This document shows positions 58,302-64,000 of a stretch of DNA of 64,000 nt, piece after piece. The position numbers and the translations under genes were made by a program. The stretch is from JAJYSO01 sp964579505 (lineage in GTDB: Bacteria > Bacteroidota > Bacteroidia > Flavobacteriales > Flavobacteriaceae), in contig CAZOGC010000001.1 in NCBI GenBank assembly GCA_964579505.1, positions 203,918 to 267,917 of the forward strand, read 5' to 3'. The notes under the pieces are model-generated. The model saw nothing but the letters and a program-made list of their open reading frames with translations, had not been told where the DNA came from and made no database searches. Every line of letters begins with the position of its first letter. The first letter of the stretch is position 1.

Positions 58302-58444
58302 CGCGTTCATTCTAAGAATATTTTGTAATAAAATATACGAAGTTAAGAACCCCTACAAAGATTATACAATCCTTCTCACAATGCATAGGCTTAAAATAAT
58401 TTTGGTTGTCTTAGCGATACAATCGGCCTTTTAAAATAAATAGT

Positions 58445-59122
58445 ATGCGATTTGATATTATTACAGCCGTTCCTGATTTGCTTAAAAGCCCCTTTGAGGC
58501 TTCTATAATGAAGCGCGCTATAGATAAAGGACTAGTAGAAGTTCATTTTCACGATTTACGCGATTATGTACACGATAATTATCGACAGATTGATGATTAT
58601 CAGTATGGAGGTGGAGCCGGAATGGTGTTGATGATTGAGCCGATAGATAAATGTATTAGTAAGCTGAAAGCTGAACGTAGTTATGATGAGGTTGTATATA
58701 TGACACCTGATGGCGATCAATTTGATCAAAAAATGGCGAATTCCTGGTCTTTAAAAAAGAATATAATTATTCTTTGCGGTCATTATAAAGGCGTAGATCA
58801 ACGGGTACGCGATCATTTTATTACCCGAGAAATTTCTGTTGGAGATTTTGTTCTTTCTGGTGGAGAGCTGGGAGCGACGGTACTTTGTGATGCCATTATC
58901 AGGCTTATTCCGGGGGTACTTAATGATGAGACTTCAGCGTTAACAGATTCTTTTCAAGATGGATTGTTAGCGCCTCCTATTTACACACGCCCGGCTGAAT
59001 ATAAGGGTTGGGAAGTGCCTGCTATCTTGCGAAGTGGAAATTTTCCGAAGATAGAAGCATGGCGTGAAGAACAAGCACTGGCGCACACGCAAAAAAGGCG
59101 CCCGGATCTTTTAGAAGATTAG
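58445..59122 (+). CDS. trmD: tRNA (guanine-37-N1)-methyltransferase
   Basis: TrmD methylates G37 next to the anticodon to prevent frameshifts. The 225-residue SPOUT-fold protein has FDIITAVPDLL, YQYGGGAGMVLMIEPI, ILCGHYKGVDQRV and ISVGDFVLSGGELGA (the knot that holds AdoMet), and the C-terminal YTRPAEYKGWEVPAILRSGN. It is followed by rplS, as in many bacteria, but here rplS also has its own promoter. Confidence 0.96.
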   Translation: MRFDIITAVPDLLKSPFEASIMKRAIDKGLVEVHFHDLRDYVHDNYRQIDDYQYGGGAGMVLMIEPIDKCISKLKAERSYDEVVYMTPDGDQFDQKMANSWSLKKNIIILCGHYKGVDQRVRDHFITREISVGDFVLSGGELGATVLCDAIIRLIPGVLNDETSALTDSFQDGLLAPPIYTRPAEYKGWEVPAILRSGNFPKIEAWREEQALAHTQKRRPDLLED

Positions 59123-59133
59123 CCTAAAAAAAC

Positions 59134-59163
59134 TTGCTATAATAAAAATAATACGTAATTTTG
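59134..59163 (+). promoter_or_regulatory. Promoter of rplS
   Basis: TTG (59134-59136) and TAATTTTG (59156-59163) are 19 nt apart, an ideal Bacteroidota promoter. A leader of roughly 65 nt follows. Confidence 0.7.
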
Positions 59164-59233
59164 CAGCCATTCCGAATTAACCTCTGGCGAGGGTCGTGCA
59201 TGTTATTTTGGGTTCATTTAATAATTGTAAACT
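59164..59233 (+). promoter_or_regulatory. Candidate L19 leader RNA
   Basis: The rplS 5' leader contains CCTC-TGGC-GAGG, a short hairpin, and AACC/GGGTT segments that could enclose it. From memory, a ribosomal-protein leader class for L19 has been described in Flavobacteria; this region has the right place and size, but I cannot confirm a match. Autogenous control by L19 would be the expected role. Confidence 0.4.
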
Positions 59234-59581
59234 ATGCAACCTATCCTTAAGTACGTAGAAGACAAATTTGTTGATAAGAAGGATTTTCCAAAATTTAATA
59301 CCGGAGATACCATTACGGCTTATTACAAAATTACGGAAGGTTCTAAAACTAGAACTCAGTTCTTTCGCGGAACCGTTATTCAAATCAGAGGCAGAGGAGC
59401 TACCAAAACTTTTACCATTCGTAAAATGAGTGGAACTGTGGGTGTAGAGCGTATCTTCCCAATCAATTTGCCGGCTTTAGAAAAAATTGAAGTAAACAGA
59501 AAAGGGAAAGTATCTCAATCTCGTATCTTCTACTTTAGAAAACTAAGAGGTAAAAAAGCACGTATTAAAGATCGTTACTAA
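59234..59581 (+). CDS. rplS: 50S ribosomal protein L19
   Basis: The 115-residue protein matches L19: FNTGDTITAYYKITEGSKTRTQFFRGTVI, RGRGATKTFTIRKMSGTVGVERIFPINLPALEKIEV and the basic end RKLRGKKARIKDRY. It binds at the interface of the two ribosomal subunits. It has its own promoter and leader, and a strong terminator follows. Confidence 0.97.
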   Translation: MQPILKYVEDKFVDKKDFPKFNTGDTITAYYKITEGSKTRTQFFRGTVIQIRGRGATKTFTIRKMSGTVGVERIFPINLPALEKIEVNRKGKVSQSRIFYFRKLRGKKARIKDRY

Positions 59582-59610
59582 GCGTGTATACTTTAAAATA
59601 TGACAAGATG

Positions 59611-59637
59611 CCGTTACTGAAAAGTAACGGTTTTTTT
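59611..59637 (+). terminator. Intrinsic terminator of rplS
   Basis: CCGTTACT and AGTAACGG form an 8-bp stem with a GAAA tetraloop, followed by seven T. Confidence 0.92.
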
Positions 59638-59742
59638 ATTTCTACCAATAACGAGGTTTGATGCTTTATAATGAAAGTGTAGTACTTATAGGAGTAGTAA
59701 CCTGTTGTGCATTTATGGGAATTAAAATCATTCAAGTATGCG

Positions 59743-59814
59743 TTGTCAAAGTGAGCCTGTCGAACTTGCATATTTTACTATGATAGACGCTTCGACATGG
59801 GCTCAGCGTGACAA
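59743..59814. repeat. Inverted pair of TTCGACA-GGCTCA dispersed repeats
   Basis: TTGTCAAAGTGAGCCTGTCGAA (left arm, from 59743) is nearly the reverse complement of the right arm TTCGACATGGGCTCAGCGTGACAA (59791-59814), with about 24 nt between. This REP-like arrangement fills most of the gene-free interval 59638-59909. The core also occurs inside the helicase and methyltransferase genes of the island. Confidence 0.7.
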
Positions 59815-59909
59815 AAATGTATTCAATGTACTCTTTTTAAGTATCAAAATGATTATTTGTTAGCAAAATGAACCCTATATGCACAACAGGTATAGTAGCA
59901 AAATTATAG

Positions 59910-60980
59910 TTATTTTTTGAGCTGAGGTTGTTCGGCTACCGATTTGTTAGCCAATTGCCCGCAAGCGGCATCAATATCTCGTCCGCGAGAGCGACGCACC
60001 GTAACGGTAATACCATTTTTTTCTAGCGTATCGCGATACCGGTCGGTAACGGCAGAATCAGCCTGTTGAAACATGCCGTCATCTATGGGGTTGTACTCAA
60101 TAATATTTACTTTACAAGGCACGGCTTTACAAAAATCAACTAAGGCGTTAATATCTTTTTGTCGGTCGTTAACCCCATCCCAAATAAGGTATTCATACGT
60201 GATGCGTCTGCCGGTTTTTTTATACCAATAAGCCAAAGCTTCTTTTAAATCGGTTAGTGGAAACTGGGCATTAAATGGCATAATTTGCGTGCGAACTTCG
60301 TCTATGGCCGAATGTAGTGAAACCGCTAGGTTAAATTTAACTTCCATATCGGCCAAAATCGTAATCATTTTGGGAATTCCGGAAGTGGAAACAGTGATGC
60401 GCTTAGCTGAAAAATTTAAGCTTTCAGGAGAGGTTATTTTGTCGATTGCAGCCAGTACATTTCGATAGTTCATAAGCGGTTCTCCTTCTCCCATAAAGAC
60501 AATGTTAGAGAGCGGACGATTAAAATACAACCTGCTTTCTTGATCAATAACTTGCACCTGATCATAAATTTCATCGGGTTTAAGGTTACGCATACGTTTT
60601 AGGCGAGCAGTAGCACAAAATTTGCAATTTAAACTGCACCCTACTTGAGAAGAAACGCAGGCGGTGCTACGTGTATCTGTAGGAATAAGTACTGATTCTA
60701 CAATGTTTCCATCAAAGAGCCGTACGGCATTTTTAATAGTGCCGTCAACACTTTTTTGCATTACATCTACTTTTATGTGGTTGATGGTAAAGTGCTTGGC
60801 CAGCATTTGGCGCGTTTCTTTAGAAAGGTTTGTCATGCCCTCAAAATCATGGGCGCCTTTTACCCACAACCATTCATATACCTGATTGCCACGGAATGCT
60901 TGGTCTCCTATACTGATAAAGAATGAGCGAAGCTCTTCTTTACTCAGTGCTCTAATATCTTTTTTTTCTTCTTTTTTCAC
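59910..60980 (-). CDS. rlmN: 23S rRNA (adenine-2503-C2)-methyltransferase
   Basis: RlmN is a radical-SAM methyltransferase acting on A2503 of 23S rRNA and on A37 of some tRNAs. The iron-sulfur CxxxCxxC motif is CSLNCKFC, the SAM region includes FMGEGEPLMN, and the methyl-carrying Cys is in DIDAACGQL near the end. Length is 356 residues. The start is GTG at 60980, followed directly by a Lys/Glu-rich N-terminus. A -7 box lies only 4 nt upstream, so the mRNA may be leaderless. Confidence 0.95.
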   Translation of the reverse strand: MKKEEKKDIRALSKEELRSFFISIGDQAFRGNQVYEWLWVKGAHDFEGMTNLSKETRQMLAKHFTINHIKVDVMQKSVDGTIKNAVRLFDGNIVESVLIPTDTRSTACVSSQVGCSLNCKFCATARLKRMRNLKPDEIYDQVQVIDQESRLYFNRPLSNIVFMGEGEPLMNYRNVLAAIDKITSPESLNFSAKRITVSTSGIPKMITILADMEVKFNLAVSLHSAIDEVRTQIMPFNAQFPLTDLKEALAYWYKKTGRRITYEYLIWDGVNDRQKDINALVDFCKAVPCKVNIIEYNPIDDGMFQQADSAVTDRYRDTLEKNGITVTVRRSRGRDIDAACGQLANKSVAEQPQLKK

Positions 60981-60984
60981 CTCG

Positions 60985-60992
60985 CAAAATTA
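60985..60992 (-). promoter_or_regulatory. -7 box of rlmN
   Basis: The minus strand reads TAATTTTG, an exact TAnnTTTG match, ending 4 nt before the GTG start. Confidence 0.45.
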
Positions 60993-61106
60993 CGGAATTT
61001 AAGATGAAGTGAAAACGCTCGTAATTTTTCTATGAAATTATTTTGCAGAATAAGGAAAAGTTATGAAATTGCACGGTCTTTTCAAGACAACTTCAACTAT
61101 CAATAT

Positions 61107-61179
<73 letters not shown>

Positions 61180-61184
61180 CTTTT

Positions 61185-61269
61185 GCTCGAATGGTGGAAT
61201 TGGTAGACACGCTGGTTTCAGGGACCAGTGAACATTGCGTTCGTGTGGGTTCGAGTCCCACTTCGAGTA
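61185..61269 (+). tRNA. tRNA-Leu (anticodon CAG)
   Basis: An 85-nt class II tRNA 5 nt after tRNA-Gly: acceptor GCTCGAA/TTCGAGT (first pair G-U), anticodon stem CTGGT/ACCAG with loop TTCAGGG (CAG at 61219-61221), long variable arm, T-arm GTGGGTTCGAGTCCCAC. No CCA is encoded. The two tRNAs are probably processed from one transcript. Confidence 0.95.
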
Positions 61270-61391
61270 CAAATAGCCCACAAGTTGACATAAGGGTTGG
61301 TAAAATGGTTTCCATGTTTTTACTATCTAATAAAAACATAGCTTGAGATGAGCCATTTGCCAGCAAAGACATTGGTTACATAAGAACCGCA

Positions 61392-61913
61392 TTATTTTAG
61401 TGAAGTACTCACGTATTTTTTTAATGCTTTTTGCAAAGAAACAAAAGCAATTTCATTATAGGGAATAGCTGTTTTTTCAATCCACTTTATTGCTTGAATT
61501 TCTTCTTTCTCTAAGTGAAAAGAGGCATCTTTTGGAAGCTGTGCGGTAAACACTAAATCGGCTGTTTTGTAGGGAAACCCTTTATATAAATACGTATTGT
61601 AAGCCGAGGTAAAATAGGAAAATTGATGTGGCTCTATGTGTAGTTGTAACTCTTCAAAGAGCTCGCGAGCACACGTTTCTTCTGCGGTTTCTTCAGGGTC
61701 TGTAAAACCACCGGGAAGATCGAGTTTTCCTCTTTCCGGTTTTTTGTTTCGTACTGTAAACAAAATTTTATTTTCATATTCTATAATTACCGCCACGGCA
61801 GTCGCTACGTTCTGATAAAAAACCGTTCCACAGTCTGCACACGCAAACTTACGCTGGTTAGTAAATGTAAAATTTTGCGATAGACAATGTGGACAATATT
61901 TAAAGAGTGCCAT
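61392..61913 (-). CDS. NUDIX hydrolase with N-terminal zinc ribbon
   Basis: The 173-residue protein starts with a zinc ribbon (CPHC at residues 7-10 and CADC about 25-28) and continues with a Nudix domain whose box reads GGFTDPEETAEETCARELFEELQL, with all catalytic Glu residues. Nudix enzymes cleave X-linked nucleoside diphosphates; the zinc ribbon suggests an NADH-pyrophosphatase-like group, but substrate is not determined. It starts 9 nt after the queA stop and is probably co-transcribed. Confidence 0.87.
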   Translation of the reverse strand: MALFKYCPHCLSQNFTFTNQRKFACADCGTVFYQNVATAVAVIIEYENKILFTVRNKKPERGKLDLPGGFTDPEETAEETCARELFEELQLHIEPHQFSYFTSAYNTYLYKGFPYKTADLVFTAQLPKDASFHLEKEEIQAIKWIEKTAIPYNEIAFVSLQKALKKYVSTSLK

Positions 61914-61922
61914 AATTTGTTA

Positions 61923-63194
61923 TTAGTTTTTCCAGAGTAAACTACCGTCACCATAACTTAAAAATCGAAAATCGTGTTGCAGAGCATAGTCGTAAATAGT
62001 GCGCCACTGGTTGCCTACCAGCGCAGAAATCATCAGCAAGAGGGTAGAGGCCGGTTGATGAAAGTTGGTAATTAATCCATCTAGTAATTTAAATTCATAT
62101 CCGGTAGCAATAATGAGTTGCGTGCGTGTAATAAGTCGATCTATTTGTTGCTGTTTAAAATAGGCTAATAAGGCTTCTACTGCTTCTAATCCAGAAAATT
62201 CGTCGGGTTGTTTATAAGGATACCACTGCGCCACCGCAATACCGTGTTCGTCTTTCCACTCGTTACGCAATAGTTGTACCCCAATCCAATACACGCTTTC
62301 TAGCGTACGAGCAGAAGTAGTGCCAATGGTAACAATCTTTTGTTGTTTGCGTAGTTGTTGGGCTACTCGTTTTAGTAGCGATAAGCTCACTTCAATCCAC
62401 TCTGCATGCATGTCGTGCTCATTCATGGTGTCGGATTTTACCGGCATAAAGGTACCGGCTCCTACGTGTAGGGTAAGCTTGGCCATATCAATTTCTTTAT
62501 CTTTAAGTTGCGTTAAGACATAGGGTGTAAAATGTAAAGCGGCAGTAGGAGCAGCCACACTACCTTCTTTTTGAGCAAAGATGGTTTGATAGCGCTCTTC
62601 GTCGCTTTCTTCTGCTTTGCGTTTTAAATAAGGGGGAATCGGAATTTTACCGGCGTGCTCTAAAAATTCAGAAAAACTATATGCGCCACCATCAGCAGTT
62701 TCCCAACTAAAGTGAATAATAAAAGTGTTTCCTTTGCGAGCTGTTTTTTCTGCTTTGGCCTTAAAACTTACTTTTTCTCCCTGTTCATTTACGTATTCAG
62801 CATGCATAGTTAATGGGGTGTCATCTTTCCACTTGTGTGCCCCTTTTAGTAAACATTTCCAATATACATCACCTTCTTGAAACATGGCGGTTGTAATATC
62901 CGGATACCGACTGTCGGGTTCTAAACAAAAAATTTCGAGTTTACCGCCGGTTAGTTTTTGAAAGTGTAGTCGTGCATGAATAACCTTGGCTTGGTTAAAA
63001 ATAACGAGTGACTGTGATGGAATGTGTGCGGCCAAATGATGATAAATATCCTCTTGAATTTCTCCTTTTTTATAGACCAGCAGTTTAGATTGATCGCGTT
63101 CTGCCAGCGGAAAGCGGGCAATACGTTCGTCAGGGAGTGAATATTGAAAATCTTTAATATGTATTTCTTTAGGATGCAACGTAGGTTTAGGCAT
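61923..63194 (-). CDS. queA: S-adenosylmethionine:tRNA ribosyltransferase-isomerase
   Basis: QueA transfers the ribosyl part of AdoMet to preQ1-tRNA, the next-to-last stage of queuosine. The 423-residue protein has DFQYSLPDERIARFPLAERDQSKLLV, GSVAAPTAALHFT, LHVGAGTFMPV, HDMHAEWIEV and NFHQPASTLLLMISA. It is about 60-80 residues longer than E. coli QueA, with insertions in the first half, as seen in other Bacteroidota. A -7 box is 24 nt upstream. Confidence 0.93.
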   Translation of the reverse strand: MPKPTLHPKEIHIKDFQYSLPDERIARFPLAERDQSKLLVYKKGEIQEDIYHHLAAHIPSQSLVIFNQAKVIHARLHFQKLTGGKLEIFCLEPDSRYPDITTAMFQEGDVYWKCLLKGAHKWKDDTPLTMHAEYVNEQGEKVSFKAKAEKTARKGNTFIIHFSWETADGGAYSFSEFLEHAGKIPIPPYLKRKAEESDEERYQTIFAQKEGSVAAPTAALHFTPYVLTQLKDKEIDMAKLTLHVGAGTFMPVKSDTMNEHDMHAEWIEVSLSLLKRVAQQLRKQQKIVTIGTTSARTLESVYWIGVQLLRNEWKDEHGIAVAQWYPYKQPDEFSGLEAVEALLAYFKQQQIDRLITRTQLIIATGYEFKLLDGLITNFHQPASTLLLMISALVGNQWRTIYDYALQHDFRFLSYGDGSLLWKN

Positions 63195-63218
63195 AATACA
63201 GTATCATTTTTGACGCTG

Positions 63219-63226
63219 CAAAAGTA
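63219..63226 (-). promoter_or_regulatory. -7 box of queA
   Basis: The minus strand reads TACTTTTG, an exact TAnnTTTG match, 24 nt upstream of the ATG. Confidence 0.5.
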
Positions 63227-63330
63227 CGGTTTATCGGGGTGAAAGCGACACACTAGGCAGTCGTAATTTGTGTTTTTATGAGAAGGGTGAAATAAGAGGG
63301 GGTAAATTGAAGCATTTATTTTTTCGACAG

Positions 63331-63375
63331 TCTTACTCTTTTCATTTGCAGGTAAGAAAATTAACCGTAAATTTA
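63331..63375 (+). promoter_or_regulatory. Putative promoter and operator of the second XRE regulator
   Basis: TCTTAC (63331-63336) and GTAAGA (63352-63357) form an inverted repeat with centres 21 nt apart. TTG at 63346-63348 lies between them, 19 nt before TAAATTTA (63368-63375), a one-mismatch -7 box. As at 24619, a bound regulator would mask the -33 element. Confidence 0.4.
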
Positions 63376-63403
63376 TCGTCTAACTATAATGCCATATATC
63401 CTG

Positions 63404-63613
63404 ATGAAACTAAATCGTATTAAACTGATGTTAGTTGAAAAAGAGAAGACCAATAAATGGCTTTCTGAACATATAGGAAAGAGTCCGGTAACCATTTCGC
63501 GCTGGTGCACCAATGAAGTACAGCCTACGATTCAAGATTTAAATAAGATAGCTGAGCTATTGAACGTGGACGTAAGAGCATTATTGGTCTCCAACAAAGA
63601 AGAAAAGAATTGA
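63404..63613 (+). CDS. XRE-family HTH regulator of the type I restriction locus
   Basis: A single Cro/C1-type helix-turn-helix domain of about 69 residues (start MKLNRIKLML at ATG 63404; an ATG at 63389 would add five). The recognition part is NKWLSEHIGKSPVTISRWCTNEVQPT, then LNKIAELLNVDVRALLVSN. It is a paralogue of the regulator at 24683. Its place before a type I R-subunit gene suggests control of that RM locus. Confidence 0.82.
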   Translation: MKLNRIKLMLVEKEKTNKWLSEHIGKSPVTISRWCTNEVQPTIQDLNKIAELLNVDVRALLVSNKEEKN

Positions 63614-63692
63614 GACAGTTGATGAAAATAAGTGAACGCATACAACAACCCGAAAGCCGGAAGAATTATAAAGAAGAACAAGAAACGGACGA

Positions 63693-63989
63693 TTGTCAAT
63701 AGAGCAACAGAAAATATTACTGTATTTAATGGACAATAAAAGTATTACCCGAAAAGTGGCAATGGATGTCATTGAAATGAAAAAGAGTAAAACTTTTGAA
63801 GTCTTAAATACACTAACTGAAACTGGATTAATAGAGGTTCACGGTAAAGGAAGAGGAACGTATTATACATTAAAAAATAAGGGAGGTAAAAAATATAACT
63901 ATGACACAACAGTACTCCGAAGCAGATACCAGGGCAAACTTCATCGATCCGCAATTAGCGGAACAAGGTTGGGAAGCGCAGCACATTAA
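63693..63989 (+). CDS. Winged-helix DNA-binding protein upstream of hsdR
   Basis: Residues 1-70 form a winged helix (IEQQKILLYLMDNKSITRKVAMDVIEMKKSKTFEVLNTLTETGLIEVHGKGRGTYYTLK), like the C-terminal wings of AlbA_2-type proteins. No ATG precedes it; TTG at 63693 is the likely start, but a short ATG reading (63622-63699, other frame) just upstream hints at a frameshifted longer gene. The natural end of such proteins is about TYYTLK; here the frame runs on 89 nt into hsdR. It may be a fragment of a larger regulator. Confidence 0.5.
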   Translation: MSIEQQKILLYLMDNKSITRKVAMDVIEMKKSKTFEVLNTLTETGLIEVHGKGRGTYYTLKNKGGKKYNYDTTVLRSRYQGKLHRSAISGTRLGSAAH

Positions 63990-64000
63990 GCGTGAATACT
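63901..64000 (+). CDS. hsdR: Type I restriction enzyme R subunit (HsdR), 5' end only
   Basis: Thirty-three residues are visible: MTQQYSEADTRANFIDPQL, then EQGWEAQHIKREY. The SEADTRANFIDPxL...GW pattern is the characteristic N-terminus of EcoEI/EcoR124-like R subunits, which carry nuclease and DNA-translocating helicase domains. The gene is cut by the window edge; hsdM and hsdS are expected beyond it. A purine-rich GGGAGG lies 14 nt upstream of the ATG. Confidence 0.78.
   Translation, partial: MTQQYSEADTRANFIDPQLAEQGWEAQHIKREY

Overview
The window is AT-rich chromosomal DNA from a member of the Bacteroidota, most likely class Flavobacteriia and close to Flavobacteriaceae. Four things point there. 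Many genes have the Bacteroidota -7 promoter box TAnnTTTG, several with TTG about 19-21 nt upstream, and Shine-Dalgarno sequences are scarce. There is a type IX secretion (T9SS) plug protein and a peptidase with a T9SS type A sorting tail. A menaquinone-type prenyltransferase (menA) and a Bacteroidota-style OmpA lipoprotein are present. The tRNA genes do not encode CCA.

Most of the window is core chromosome. 0-24 kb: tRNA-Ser, menA-holA, a stand-alone HsdR_N nuclease-fold protein, a glycosyltransferase, an OmpA lipoprotein, glyS, the peptidoglycan-recycling pair anmK and NamZ, an acyl-CoA dehydrogenase, engB, a LolC/E-type permease, a LOG-family protein preceded by a probable structured RNA, an M1-like beta-barrel protein without a zinc site, a frameshifted outer-membrane protein gene, aroQ, ald, yidC and pyrG. 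32.8-63.2 kb: the T9SS plug protein, folE, cysS-yidD-lgt, a GluR0-like ligand-gated channel, a serine-hydrolase homologue lacking its catalytic residues, purH, the rod-shape cluster mreB-mreC-mreD-mrdA-rodA, msrA, dnaN, a secreted subtilase, mltG-dapF, a DegP-type protease, a long GAPDH, trmD-rplS, rlmN, tRNA-Gly and tRNA-Leu, and nudix-queA. Cell-envelope construction recurs throughout: Mre/Rod, mltG, anmK/NamZ, yidC/yidD, lgt, msrA and T9SS.

Two accessory regions interrupt this. The first (about 24.4-32.8 kb) is a five-gene, same-strand cassette: a small XRE regulator, an MmeI-like DNA methyltransferase whose N-terminal nuclease motif looks degenerate, an AlbA_2/GHKL-type ATPase regulator, an SF2 helicase and a GIY-YIG (T5orf172-like) protein. 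It looks like a composite restriction/defence system in which recognition and methylation, translocation, and cleavage sit on separate proteins. I cannot assign it to a named system. Three of its genes carry short dispersed-repeat or palindromic segments in frame, and the predicted target-recognition part of the methyltransferase is markedly more AT-rich than the rest. The second (63.3 kb to the right edge) begins with a related XRE regulator, then a winged-helix gene, then the start of a type I restriction hsdR cut off by the window.

All calls come from reading motifs, lengths, gene order and hand-checked coordinates. No database search was run.
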